A stretch of 64,000 nt of DNA from Ramazzottius varieornatus (taxonomy: Eukaryota; Tardigrada; Eutardigrada; Parachela; Ramazzottiidae): positions 1,733,657 through 1,797,656 of the forward strand of contig BDGG01000006.1 of assembly GCA_001949185.1 (NCBI GenBank). The letters run 5' to 3'. Shown here one piece after another: positions 36,330 to 49,029 of the stretch. The position numbers and the translations under genes are program-made. The first letter of the stretch is position 1. The number at the start of each line of letters is the position of its first letter. The notes beneath the pieces were generated by a model. The model saw nothing but the letters and a program-made list of their open reading frames with translations, was not told the DNA's origin and did not search any database.

Positions 36330-39300
36330 GTAACGATCTGGAACTATTGAACAGTCTGAGGCTTTTAGAATCTGGCAAAACATCTGGCACGACCCTGTTA
36401 GGCTGAGTAGTACCTTTAGCACGGTCTTGACTCATCGAGGTTTGGTTGTCTTCCTCTCGGCTCTCGAGGTGTGAAACTCTAGCTTCATTAGGCCAAGGTC
36501 TTCACGTCAAGTATGACGGCGCTCTCTATGAAGAGCGACGAGGATCGTGTAGCACTACTCAGAGACCATGCGAAACTTTGATGGAAGAGCCACTAAACGG
36601 ACATGCGAGCTTTGAGATATGCGTACGTAATGAGCTACAGCGTAGTGCTTTGATCAGCGTTGGAAGAATCTGGAACTTTATGAAGGAAAAGGTGTCAGCT
36701 GCTGCGGTGGTGTTCTTGAAACTCTGATGGAAAATCTATATTGATCTGTTTGACTGCGGATGTTATGTTTTTTCTTTGATTTGATTGCAGCTGGTCCAGT
36801 GCATCTTTGACTTCTTTTGGCCCAGTTTCCAGATGCAATATAGAGCTCTAGATTGAAAAGAATAAATCACGGTAATGTCCAAAGCCAAAAGTCACAGCAA
36901 ACATGGCAAGCAAGACGAGTAATGGATGTGATGCCATGCAGCAACAGCAAAGCAAGGCAAAGATCGCTCTTTCAATACGACTAATGTCCGTCAAAGCAAT
37001 AAGCCCACGTTAGTCAATATAAGGCCAAATAACCTCGGTCGCAACAAGGCGACAGCTGTTTCCGCTGACGGAACTCACAACCGCTGGTCTGTTTGGAGAA
37101 AGGTGATCGGAATGCGTAAACATGGTCAGCCGATATACCAACGAAGAGAAGCCGAAGCCAGAATACGGATTTGATGAACCAGATGGAAAAATCTGCAATT
37201 TTCGGGAGAAACTTTTCATTGATCGATAACCTCAAAGTCATCAGTGGAAAAACAGTTCGGACAGGCGGGACACCACATAACTAACTTTCGAACCTGAAAG
37301 TTGGGTCCACCCGAAAGTCTGCTGTATCCGTTAATTGAAGGATCGAATGAAACGTTAAGCACACGATAACATTTTGAACTGCTGTTAGATCGAGGATTAG
37401 ACCGGTATGTGTGCCGATGTTGGGCGAGATTCGGTTACGAATCGATGAATTTTGAGCAGGGACAGGGTCAGCTTGTCCTGTTGCGGCTGAGCTCGCGAGG
37501 AAGTTCGCCAATTTAATCCTGGTAATGACAATAAATCGAATTTGTTGATGAGAGTGAACTTGAGGAAAGCCAGATGTGGTGGGAGGATGTGTCTCATACT
37601 CGTATATACCCACGAGTATACGTATTTCAAAGCAGATGATTCGACGGAGGCTGGAAGTGTTTGTCTCTGTTTGATCAGTGTTACTCAGTTCACTGGCGCT
37701 TTGTGCATGTTTGTGCCGGTTTGTGTCGCTGTTTCAGCATTTGTTCCACCGGTGGCTTTCACGCCTTTTCCTCCGTTTACATGCTACGCATTCGCATATG
37801 TATCAATGCAACCACCTATGTCAATATTACCTTCATCAAAGGAAATGAAATTTGGTCTGCATTATCCTACGTTTGGGCTATTGGCTTTGCAGTCCTGTTT
37901 TGATTCACTGCTTGGATTTGTTTGATGATTGCCTCATTGGAATGTGGAAGAGGTATGACGCTGGGAGTATATCTGGAACTCAAAAGCTAGGGCGGCATCA
38001 TACTGGGCTAAGGTACGAGGCGGGCAGAGGATATTTTGGGAAATTCTTGACTGAAACGCAGCGGGGAAGACATTATAAGAAGCTGCTGGATGTGAATGAC
38101 GATAAGTGCATTGGTGAGGCTCTTATAGAGATTGATGAGGGAATCCTTACTGCTGGTGCTGTGAAACGCTCTTGTGGATCCGCATCCTCTAATCATTTAG
38201 ACTGTGACTAAGTGGCTGGAAATGAGACGAACAGGCTCCCGCATAAAGGAAGTTGCTTGAGGGGTACTTATGTTTTTGATGCATGACATCATCGGTCTCT
38301 TTCAAAATATGGAACAACTCGAAATTTCACTTAGGAGATTGTGAGAGTACAGAATTCCAGATCGAGTTTTGAAATTACGACAAGTTGTACAAGCAGGAAA
38401 TGATGGGGCTGAAGATGCGAAAAACAGGTTCGAAAATGCACGGCTGAAACGGATTTTAGTTTCGATTTCAAATGTAGAAGATGGATTTGCACGATATCCG
38501 TCTGCCTTTATGTCTCCTGTTGGTCTGGACCCGATCAGGCATCGTAAGACGAATCTTGATTGAAGTTTAATGCAGAATGGCGACTTGCAGCTTGCTTTCG
38601 GAACCACTTCGATTAGTCACATCGGTCAGGCGTCGGATATGAGTGCTGTACGGTTCCGTAGTGGATAAGGAGGGTATGGATGCTACAGACGGAGGGAAGA
38701 ATGCAGGAATGGACATGGGCACTTGTCCGCGACTGTACTGATCCTTGACCCTCGCTGAAGATGGTCCAAGCGGAGGTTCTGCTGACCTGCTACTCAGTTT
38801 TCCGCTTTCTTGAGATGTTGTGAGTGCGCTTGCCATGAGAACACAGTGTCCGGTTTCTCCTGGAAGGTCGGGAAAGAATTGTCCTAGAAAAATCTCACAG
38901 TTCCATGCTGACACGTGTCGAAGGTTGAATTTGGTGTTGTCATTGATATGATGCGTAATTGTAATCACAGCGCGAATAACATGCAATGGAATAAAATTTT
39001 TTTCCTTTTTCCACCCGAATCGTGATCGATTTCAAAGAGGTTTTGTGAATGGTGGAGGTATGATGAATGAATACTTGAGATGCCTATTCTCGGGGAATTC
39101 CAGCAAATTTGATGGATTGGAAGCGATGAGAAGAAAGGGGGATATAATTGCAGACGGTGATGGAAGAATGTGTGAGAGCGTTTTGATCGTTGGCCAGTTG
39201 TGAAAGACGAGAAGTTGAGAGCAGTGATTTCCATGATTTGTCTGAAACTTATATTGAACGTATTCATTGAACGAAACTCATATCTTTTTATTCGTTGAAT

Positions 39301-39546
39301 CGTTGTCGAATGATAACCCCATGTGTTCTTCTATTTCTCTGCAGAAACTACGAAACATGTCCTCAATCAAACTGGAGCAGAGGTTTGAATGAAGGCGCTC
39401 AAGAGTTCAAAAGTGGAGTAAAAGCCTTTGAGGAAAAGAATTGTGCAGTGAACCATGCTTGGGGCTGACATTCATGGCTGAACCGGGAAGTGGAAGAAAG
39501 TGGATAGTAGCCTCGAAGAGCGCAAAGTGGACCAGGAAGAAAAAGA
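36330..39546. other. Region upstream of SIPA1L, possible unassigned exons
   Basis: Several plus-strand frames have protein-like composition, for example 36600-36726 (ICVRNELQRSALISVGRIWN), 37661-37903 and 37950-38211 (TQRGRHYKKLLDVNDDKCIG). None has a recognisable domain or a clear exon chain. The stretch probably also holds the 5' UTR and promoter of the RapGAP gene. Confidence 0.25.
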
Positions 39547-42500
39547 ATGTCAGCCACGGTTGTTGATCCCAGCTTTTATTACCAGCATATGCGCCAGGAA
39601 ATGCCCGTAAGTACCTCACAATACACTGAGCCAACTACACCCTCCCGCCCCCTCTTTGCAAATTTTCCTGAAAAGTCTTTCTTTCGCAACGCTTTCTACT
39701 TCATCACACTACTTAAATCACGGTTCAAATGTTTTGGTTTGTCAGAAAAATCGAAATCCCCGAAAAACTGAAACTTTTGACTGATGGGAAGATTTCGAAC
39801 ATGGTTTACTGTGTAACAACAAAGTCTCGCTGAGCTTTCAAAATGACAGAATTGTGGAAAATGACTCTGAGCGATGGGGAAAAGGGAATGTTCGCGGACG
39901 TGGATTGAGGTTTTGGTTGTTGTGGTTTCAGGTTAGCGGCAACGCGGCGCCGCCGTACCGGGAAGGAGGGACAGCGGCAAGTGGTGGGTACGCGCGCAGT
40001 AGTCCGCGAGTAGCTCCTCGGCAATTAGGGCCAGTTGTTCGTGCGGTTTACGACGATAGGTCGTTAAGTGGCGGCACTAATGCTGGGCCTGCTGCTCTGC
40101 CACCAAGCAAAAGCCAGCACGTCAAGTACGCTGACGCGGAAATTATCGCCAATCCACTGGCCAAACGGGCTTATTACCGCTCCGTCAGCAGCCTGGACAT
40201 TTCACTGGAGGAAGACGACACGCCGCGACCGACCTTGTTGAAGGAATATAGCGGAAGTGCTTCCTCCATCGACCTTGGCAAAACTGGTATGCTTGGACAT
40301 AACTCACAGAAGTTAATTAGACAATTTAGCTGCCAAAAAACCAGTTTCAAGTACCCCAGTAAAAACCGTGGCTATGCGGACTTGTATGTGATTGGAACTG
40401 GACCTTGGTTTCTGTTTACAATGGTTCAATGCTTTTGTTTTGACTCTACAGTTGGGGGAAATATCCGCGCAATACTCGAGCAACTTCGACATGGCAAAAC
40501 TGTCAACGGCAGTGCAAACTCGCTGTCGTCTTTGCCCAACTCGGACGGAAGTGGTGGATCGGGAAGCGGCAGCGGCTTCTTGTGCAATGCCCGCTCGAAG
40601 AAAAGCAAGGTAAAAATCCTTATCGTGTCACTTGCAGACAAAAATCATCGCAGAAAGAGGTCGATAGAGGGGGAAGAGGCGAGAGGCGAAATTTACTGAT
40701 AGTGGGCTTGATGATTACAACAAAAACCTGAGACATGATACGGATTTCGAAGTCGATTGGTTTTGTAGGTACCCAAGAAGAGTTCGTTGCGCTCTCGGTC
40801 TTCCATTTTCCGCAAGATGCGTGGTGGAAGTCAGAATGATATGGAGATCCCCGGGGTGGACGTGGACTCACTGTCAGCCGCGTCGACCACGCAGTCAGCA
40901 GCCAGTGACGCTGAACGGATTCGCCGCAAGATCTTTGCTCACTTTGACTCGCAGAGCCTGCTAACCAAACTGGTGCCTCCGAAAGATGTCCACGCACAAG
41001 GCCTCCGGAGGAACACGACCACCGGTGCGTCCGCCGCCAACTTCACCACCCGCATCGTCCTACCTTCGCAGAGCGATGGTAGCGCCGATTCGGGGATGGC
41101 TGAAGATATCGACCAAGGTAAACCCTCCACAGCGCATTTGTCCAAAAATAAAAAGACACTTTCCACTCAAAGTCAGAAGAAAATTATCGGTCAAACGCTG
41201 CTCCAAAAAAATAATTCCACGCTTGCTTGTCTCGAACGTCGAAAGAAATTCAAGCACGGCAAGAAACTTGAGCGGCTCTGTTGAGAATTAATATATGGAA
41301 AACCGTAGAAAAGTTTGCAGATATGTAGTGTGGACTGAAGCAATGTACACGTACGAATAACCGAAAACATGAAGTCCGAAGAATGAAACTGAGACGGTCT
41401 GCGAGCGCGCATATTTGACCTGACTTTTTTTCAGGTGACGGAAAGTCCAACCAGCTGTTGCTCAATTGCCCCTACTTTCGCAACGAGATTCACCCCGAAG
41501 ACTGCTCACCCTCCGTCTCGCCGTCTGCCTTCTCCGGTGTCATGATGCGTCGGCCTGCTCGACAGCGACCTTTGCCTTCAGCCTTCCGTCCCCACTACGG
41601 CTCGTTAGTCTTGGAGGAAGAAGAGCCCGTGGGTGGACAAAGACCCCTCCGATGTGCACACCAGATGCAGCCCAGGTTCGAGCATCTGGACCACGGCGCA
41701 CTGTACTACCGGAAGTACTTCCATGAACAAGCGCACAGTAACTACTTTGGGGTGGACGAAAAGTTCGGCCCGGTGGCTGTCAGTATCAAGAAGGAGAAAA
41801 CCGGCGACCAGAACCATAAAGTCATGTACCGGCTAATCGTCCGAACCACCGAGGTAAATTCTCTTTTAATTTGTCATCCACCTGCATACAGGATGTGATA
41901 CACTTCTTGTAGCTCGCAAGTATGCAGGAGGATGAAAGCACGGCGAAAGCGTCGATAACATCACGCACACTCACATCAGACACCTGCATACAAAAGCTGC
42001 CGAGGTGTCACGGTACGTTTGTATGCAGGTGTGTAAAATCACGGTGAAGTGCCGGTAACACCGATGAAATCGCGTCGAACACCTGCATGTCATAGTGTAG
42101 TGGCGGACGTACGTTGTTATTTATGCAGGTGGATGAAAGGACGGTATATATTACGGAGTTATCTAATGTTTGTTGTGTTTGTGTAGCTTTCGGTTCTTCG
42201 TGGTGGGATATTGGAAGATAGTCTTCCACGCCTGAACAAGGAAGCCGTGAAGCCAAAAGACCTTCTCGACTGCGTGGTGCCGGAGCTTCAAACCTCTTGT
42301 TTACGTCTCGGGAGTGCCGGCGTGAAGACGGAGGACATACTCCTGAAACTGGACGAACAAGCGGTAAGGTTTCTTTGACACTCGATCGTTATCGTTATGC
42401 CGCCTATAATGTTTATTGAGACAACTCCGTGTCATAAAGAGTCATGGGCGGTGAAGGTCGCTTGTGATAATGGTTAGCAATAGTAAACATCAAATATTGC

Positions 42501-45500
42501 TGTTTGACAAAGCAACGTTGAAGGTGTCGCTTTACGACCGGTGTGTCCCTTTTTGTAGGTGCCGAAAAAGTACAAAGTGGGAGTCATGTACTGCAAAGCT
42601 GGCCAGTGCACGGAAGAGGAGATGTATAACAACGGTAAATTCTCATTAATAATCATCAGAAAACCGAAATCAAGATCGATGAAAATTTATGGTTGGAATT
42701 TTCTCATAGAAACTTCAAGTCCAGCCTTCGATGAGTTCCTGGATCTACTCGGACAGCGAGTCCGACTCAAAGGCTTTGAAAAATACCGGGCACAGCTGGA
42801 CAATAAATGTAAGAGTTCTGAAGCAGTTTGGCTATCTTATCGATCGAGCGAGAAACGAACTCCGTTCAAACAATGTTTCCCCTGTAGCTGATTCGACTGG
42901 GCTTTACTCCCTGTACACGACCTTCCACGAGTACGAGATCATGTTCCACGTCTCGACCATGCTGCCTTTTACACCCAGCAATAAGCAACAGGTGACATAC
43001 AGCAAACCGTTGACTTGACTTTCCTCAGGTTAAATGATTTGATGTTTCCAACAGCTTCTAAGAAAGCGCCATATCGGCAACGATATCGTGACGATCGTAT
43101 TCCAAGAGCCCGGTGCCTTGCCCTTCTCGCCAAAGACTATCCGATCTCACTTTCAACACGTCTTCATCGTCGTCCAAGTACAGTTTCCCAACACCGACCG
43201 CACTCAGTACCTGTATGTCCTCCCACTCTTTCCATCACGAAACCCATTCAGCGCTAAACTGCGTCTGTCTTTCAGAGTATCCATTTCACGGTCCAAAGAT
43301 GTGCCACCCTTCGGGCCTCCCTTGCCGGAAAGCGCTACCTTCAGCCGGAGTACCGACTTTGTCGACTTCATCCTCACCAAAGGTAATTTCAGACGTCGCG
43401 GTTCCCGACAAATTACGATGAACATTACAAAATAACTGAGTTGGGGCATCGGTAAACAAATTTAAACAGATCGTGCTCCCAAGGCGCACGCGTTCAGCCA
43501 GTAGCAATAGAAAAGTGCGCCACTTGGAAAGTTAAAGATTGCTTGGCCAAGTGGCGCACTTTCTCAGTCAATAACAATGAAACTGTGCGCCACTTGACAT
43601 GATGATCTGGATGAAGCCGTTTGCCGACATCCGAAGTAACAGAATTAAAAAGTGGTTGATGGTGATTTTGCTTGTAGTGATTAACGCGGAGAATGCAGCG
43701 CACAAGTCCGAGAAGTTCGCCGCACTTGCGACCCGCACACGTCTCGAGTACCTGAAAGACCTGGCCGCGAACTATGTGACGCACACCAGCATCGAATCCA
43801 GCTTTGGAAAGCTAACGATGTTTTCGTTGTCGACTAAAAAGCGAGACAAGCCTCTGCTGTCGTACCCGTGCGATGGCTCGATCAAGGGTGCACTGTCGTG
43901 GAGCGTCCAAGCCAAAGCTGTCGATATGCCGTTACCGCTCGACGGTCGCATGCTCCTGGGTATTTCGACGAGCTTTGTAGTGCTGGTGGACCCCTCGACC
44001 GGTGCGGTGGTGAAGTTCCTGCCGAACAGCAACATCATGGGGTGGAAAAGCCAAGAAGAAAGGTAACAGTATATAGGAGGCCAGGAAACGAAACGTACAA
44101 GATAGTTAACCTATGTGGCGCATTCCTTCGGTGTTATTAGCTGAAACCATGCGGCACTTGATATAAACAGTTTTGTACGTCTCCTTTGCCGGCCTCCCGT
44201 TTTCCGACGAAAAATCGAACGACAGAACATTACTTTCCTTGCAGCTTGTCGTTGTATTATCACGTGGGAGAATCTATCCAAATGATCTGTGGTACTGCCG
44301 ATGACTGGAAAGAAATCATGCAGCGACTCAAAGCAGTCACAAGTGGAATCGGGGTAACGATAACGAAATATGAATTATTTTCTACAATAAATTCAAAACA
44401 CAAATTACTGGAAAATCACATTTTAAATATTAATATGAAATTCGTGTATTGTTTCAGGTTGTGGACTTGACATTGACAAGGAACATTCGCGGTCACCTCG
44501 GTTTCCACACCCAATTTAACGGCTTGATTACGGATGTGGACACACAGAGTATCGCTTACAAAGCGGGCTTACGAAGAGGCTCATGTCTCCTTGAGGTAAG
44601 TGTAACCCCTTCCTTCCCCTTCAAGTCACATCTTGAGACTGACTTACGAGACTCCTCAGTCCAATCATACTTATGCATCATCTTGTTTGTCAACATCAGG
44701 TTTGTGGTCAGAGTGTCAGTATGATGGACCATGAGACCCTGGCCGATCTCTTACGACGAGCCAACCCCGTGACCGTGACATTGCTGCCGCCACTTGACAA
44801 TGGCCTCCCTAGACGGTATGTGTATCGACTTTCATATCTTGAAGTTGGCTTCTGGCTGATTAGTCTGCCTTGCTGTGATTGACAGAGGGTGCAATCGACC
44901 GCTGTGTATCAGAGCGCCTGAACACGCAATCACCAGCACCAACTACGACAACTTGTCCGACTCTATGGAGAGTGTCCCGCAGGCCGTGTACGTCCAACCG
45001 GTGGCCAGTCGATCATCCTCGTCCATGGTGGACGGTCACGTGGCATTCTTCATCAAGTAAGTCTCCCAAAATTTGCCATTGTTCCACCACTGTTCGGCCC
45101 AACGGAAAAAGGGCAGCTCGACTGACAAACTTGACAGATCGTTTCATCAAGTGGCGCAGTTTTTCATAACTGTTGGCTGACAGCGTGCGCCACTTGAGTA
45201 ATCGATGTTGTCGAGTTTGATTGTTTTGCTAAGTGGCGCACGTAGTCGGTGGTATTGGCTGGATACTTGCGCCACATGGGAAGACGATCTGGGCGAGTTC
45301 GTCGGCCGAGCTCGCAAAGTAATTTCTCAGAAAGACATGAAAATCGAAAATGTATCAGATACAATGAAGTAATTTATCGAAATTGAATAAGAAGATATCT
45401 ACTTGTTCTCAACGTTCTTTGTTCTATCCAGGTCCGATAGTTCGCAGCAGAACGCGAAGGTTCTGCCATCGTCCCAGGTGTCCACCAGTCCTCCCCGCAG

Positions 45501-46973
45501 TGACTTTGCGCCGACACTGGACTACCTGGAAGCCGAGTCACGTTGGTGGGCCAACCAAATGACGGAAGAAACGAACCGTCTCAACCGGCTCATCCCCCAA
45601 ACATCGCCCGTCTCCTCGACGTCCCCACTGCCTTTATCCGTTTCACCGCAGACTGCCCGCTCCCTCCCCGTCCCTTCCGCCAACTACGCTACCATCAGCC
45701 AGACAGTAGATCTGCGACCGACCAAGCCTTTTGAGAGGAAGTTGTCGCCCAACTCGGCCTTCCCGCTCTTCGACTCGGGGACAGATACCATGTCGAGCAC
45801 GACCAGTAAGTCCAGCTCGCGGTCGCAGAGAGGAACAGGTGGAACCACGAGAACGCATTTGAGACACCATAAGACGGACCCGGGGTTCGGACCCCCACCG
45901 CAAATGTCGGCGGGCGGAAGTGGTACAACTGCCGTGAGGAATAGTCCGACCAAGAGTTCCTTGAAGAAGACGCAAGAGAGACAGAATGGAAGCTTGCAGG
46001 AGGAACTGCTCAAGTTAATCAACCCGGACTTGATCGACCGAGACAGCCGGGTGAGAAATACGGTCACCGCTCGGAAATCCGGTTAAAAGTGACTGATGAC
46101 GACGTGTTGTGCTTTTTTAGGCTGCTGGTTTGTCGGTCGAGAATATCAGAAGAGGTAGCGAAGGTCCGTCTCGTACCGGAAACTCGTCTCATGGACCGGT
46201 ATTACCGGGAGCTGCGCAGCCTGCTACCATGTCAAAGTAAGTCTGTGGTTTTTTTGTATATATATTTGAGACTGTTTTTCTGTCGTTTAAGCGTTTCATT
46301 ACGTTTAGAAATGTTTCAAGTTGTGAGGGATCTTTTGTAGGTCGTTGGAAGCGTTGACTGCGCTTCGGTCGGAAATCGCCGAGGACCCATTAGCGTGGAA
46401 TACTTTGGTCCACAAGGCGGAGCGAGCAGCCAGAGATGTCAATGGTGAGACAGGCTTTCTGCTTTTCAGCAGTAATTGTGTCTAGCTATTTTGAGACTTG
46501 TGCCAACGCTATTGGGACCTTGTAGACGTGGCATACGCACCGGTGAGCTCGGATGAATCCTCGACATCGCCTGATGGTCCTTATGGGCTTCGACGATCTT
46601 CGCCACCGCCTGTGCGACCGCGAAGTTCCTCTCGAAGGTACGTCAAGCCTAGAAAATTACTCGCTGGATACATAGCTTTGGAAGTCACTGGTCTCTGTTT
46701 AGGCACCATTCACGGCCTGTCAGTGGCGAGTTCCAGCCCGATCGGTTCGTTTCGGCCGAACGAATTCAAGAATTAGAGGACCGCATTACCCGACTGATTT
46801 ATGATCTCAATCGAGTAAGTGATAGTTCCAACTTCTTGTAGGCGAAGGCACAGCTCTCTGATTTTGGACCTGATGAACGTTTTGTTTGGCCGCAGGAAAG
46901 AGAAGATAGAATGGCACTGGAGACGCAAGTACGGCAGCTAACTTTCAGTCGGCATCGTGGCCATGAGAACTGA
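39547..46973 (+). CDS. SIPA1L: SIPA1-like RapGAP with PDZ domain (SPAR family)
   Basis: SIPA1-like proteins inactivate Rap GTPases and organise adhesion and synaptic or cortical actin. Twenty-two exons join in phase to 1,371 residues, from ATG 39547 ([20 protein letters not shown]) to TGA 46971. A Ser-rich N-terminus ([13 protein letters not shown]) is followed by the family region [20 protein letters not shown]. The RapGAP domain (exons 42559-43382 and beyond) contains [20 protein letters not shown], the asparagine-thumb motif [34 protein letters not shown], and [12 protein letters not shown]. The PDZ domain (44458-44815) has [16 protein letters not shown] and [16 protein letters not shown] long Ser/Pro/Thr-rich linker and a C-terminal coiled coil ([20 protein letters not shown]) follow, as in SPAR proteins. 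Several introns contain hairpin repeats. Upstream 5' exons cannot be excluded. Confidence 0.93.
41878..42132. repeat. Three tandem hairpins (CACCTGCATAC family) in SIPA1L intron
   Basis: The intron between 41853 and 42187 contains three palindromic units with ends CACCTGCATAC and GTATGCAGGTG. They lie at about 41878-41931, 41981-42031 and 42080-42132, spaced about 100 bp. The linkers share AAA(T/G)CACGG and CGATAA/CGATGAA motifs. They fill most of the intron. Confidence 0.75.
43476..43597. repeat. Paired hairpin repeat in SIPA1L intron
   Basis: Two AAGTGGCGCAC palindromes (43476-43529 and 43547-43597) fill most of the intron between the exons ending at 43382 and starting at 43678. The flanks are AGATCGTGCTCCC and ATGATCTGG. 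Confidence 0.85.
44112..44160. repeat. Single hairpin repeat in SIPA1L intron
   Basis: One palindrome lies in the next intron, with arms TATGTGGCGCATTCC and GGAATGCG-type partner ATGCGGCACTTGATA. Confidence 0.65.
45148..45278. repeat. Paired hairpin repeat in SIPA1L intron
   Basis: Two AAGTGGCGCAC palindromes (45148-45196 and 45230-45278) lie in the intron before the long Ser/Pro-rich exon. The right flank GACGATCTGG is shared with other copies. Confidence 0.8.
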
Positions 46974-47884
46974 AGGACTGGCACATCGCTTTGAACTTTT
47001 TACCTTCGCGTGAATGGAGCTAACTTTTTGGTTTTAAAGTTTCTCATACCTGGATTTCGAGGCTCGCAATTTGGCATCTTTGCATGTTTACTCTGTATTT
47101 TTGTTTTATGTGCCTTTTTTGCTCTGATGAAGAGTTTCTAGTTTCATCGTTTTATGCAGAGTTCTTTGATACTGGTATAGTTCAGACTGTGTTATAGTAT
47201 TGGAGCTTGACAGAAAGGTTCCCGTGAACAGGGATGGTTACGTGGAAGCCTGACAGAAGCGATCAACCACGATAAACGAAACGATAAACAAGAGATATCT
47301 TCACACTGGCTTCCGGGAAGGTTTCGAGTTCTCAGTCGAAGAACGGAAGACGTCACTTGCTGTCTGCGTCGCTCCTATCATGCGATGGCTCTACCACGAC
47401 TCACATCCCTTCGTACTTCCTGCCATCGCTATTGAATTCACTTCTCTCGTGGACCTGCACAAGTTTAACAGGAGCTAAACAGCCGTCACGGACAAATAAC
47501 TTTTGTACGTAGATACAACTGATGAAAACAATACTGATCGGAATGATCAGAAAACTGTCAATCCACCTGCCCACCATAAAGAACGGCTGACGAAGAAACT
47601 AGAGCTAACTTGGGTGAAGGCAGCGGGAAATTCAGCACGATGAAACAGAAGCAAGAAGCCTGTGCTGTACACTACAGCATCCAGAGAACTGAATTTCAGC
47701 TTTGGCATTTAGAACTATAGGAACTTCAAAACTATGATGTCATCGCTAGCTATATTTTCGTAACAGGAAAAGAAAACAACAGCTAAACTGTACAGCTGTC
47801 CACAACATCAACCATTGAAGTCTTTGGTCGATGCGAAGCCAAAAAGAAGAGACATCTTGGCTGGACATCGGAGAAGGTACCACT
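46974..47884. other. Convergent 3' region between SIPA1L and CenH3
   Basis: No other gene is seen. This should contain the 3' UTRs of both genes. The AT-rich stretch at about 47000-47160 is the likely end of the SIPA1L transcript. Confidence 0.4.
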
Positions 47885-49018
47885 TTATCGCTTGTAATTG
47901 AAGCGACCGTCGATTCGAATTCTGCAACACAAAACTGTCAGAAACAACTCGCATGTATCCCTCTTCGCTGAGAAGTCGACTAAAATATACAGAAGAGACA
48001 CCAAGCAGACAATAAAATGTAGAGGAAACTAACTTCATCACAAGGGATATATCTCTAGGCATGATGGTCACTCGACGTCCGTGGAGAGCTGCCAAGTTCA
48101 CATCCTCGAACATACTGATGAGAAAGTACTCTGCAGCTTCCTGCAAAACAAGAAAAACAGCGATTGTTAACCGTTCGATAAGATGTATCCATCCGCTGCA
48201 AGTGCGACACCTTTGTCTGACGCCAACGCAAGACGAAGAAACCAGGCAGTCAGTCCTTCAGCTAATACATGCTGAACCTTCGAGTGATTGTTGATTAGGC
48301 ACTGCGACACTCAAGTCAGGTCGCGCACTGATAAGTGTCATGACCAGAGAGCAACGCGCGACTGCATGTGGGCAATTAGAAATCAGTGCGCCACTTGACT
48401 TGAGTACATCACTGATGAATTGTTCTGCGGCGGAGAAATTAAAGGTACCTGCAAAGCTTGCAGAGCGGTAGCTTGGAAGCGATACTCTTTGGTCCTGTCC
48501 ACGTTCTTGGTGATCTCACGGACGAGACGTTGGAATGAAGTCTTGGGAATCAACTGCTCGACGCTGTTCTGATATCTGCGGATCTCCTTCAACGCCAAGA
48601 TTCCAGGCTTGGATCGGCGCTTGGACTTTTCCTTCTTCAGTTGTGACGAACGCAGATCGACGTGCTTGCGGGCGATGGGCAGCTGGCGCTTGCTGGGTGT
48701 CCCAGGCTGAGGACGTGACTGAGAAACTTCTTGACGAACCATGCGCGTCATCTTGCGCGCCACTTGCTTGCGTGCGGGAGGTGATGTGGGTGAGCCACCT
48801 TGGCCCGATCCCGTGCCTGATGGGCTGTCGCGAGCCGGAGAGCCTTCTGGCAGTCCAGAACTCGGTGCAGAGTTGGTTGGACGACCTTCCGAGTTGGTGG
48901 CGTACTCGTCCTCATTATCGGCGACCAGCTCACGGGAAGACAGTGTGCGGACGGGGCGAGAGACTGACTTGGTAGCGCGGTTGTCGTTTCGCACTCCCGC
49001 TTGCTTAGTTCGAGGCAT
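47885..49018 (-). CDS. CENPA: Centromeric histone H3 variant (CenH3/CENP-A)
   Basis: CenH3 replaces H3 in centromeric nucleosomes and specifies kinetochore assembly. Three exons (48449-49018, 48034-48140 and 47885-47921) join in phase to 237 residues. The histone fold reads ALKEIRRYQNSVEQLIPKTS, FQRLVREITKNVDRTKEYRF, ATALQALQEAAEYFLISMFE, DVNLAALHGRRVTIMPRDIS. Loop 1 (TKNVDRTKEYRF) is two residues longer than canonical H3 (AQDFKTDLRF). That lengthening is the CenH3 hallmark, as is the ALQEAAE stretch. The roughly 140-residue N-tail is much longer than in H3 and is Ser/Pro/Gly/Lys-rich. Its tip is MPRTKQAG, close to the canonical H3 ARTKQ tip. The C-terminus (KIRIDGRFNYKR) extends beyond the usual RRIRG end. 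Introns within the fold also argue against a replication-type histone. A degenerate hairpin repeat lies in intron 1 (48311-48400). Confidence 0.9.
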
Positions 49019-49029
49019 TTTCTCGACTT

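Noticed and set aside
37542-37925. 127-codon plus-strand frame with hydrophobic segments
   Set aside because: A second overlapping frame (37661-37903) is equally protein-like and neither shows a family signature, so I could not choose and did not call a gene.
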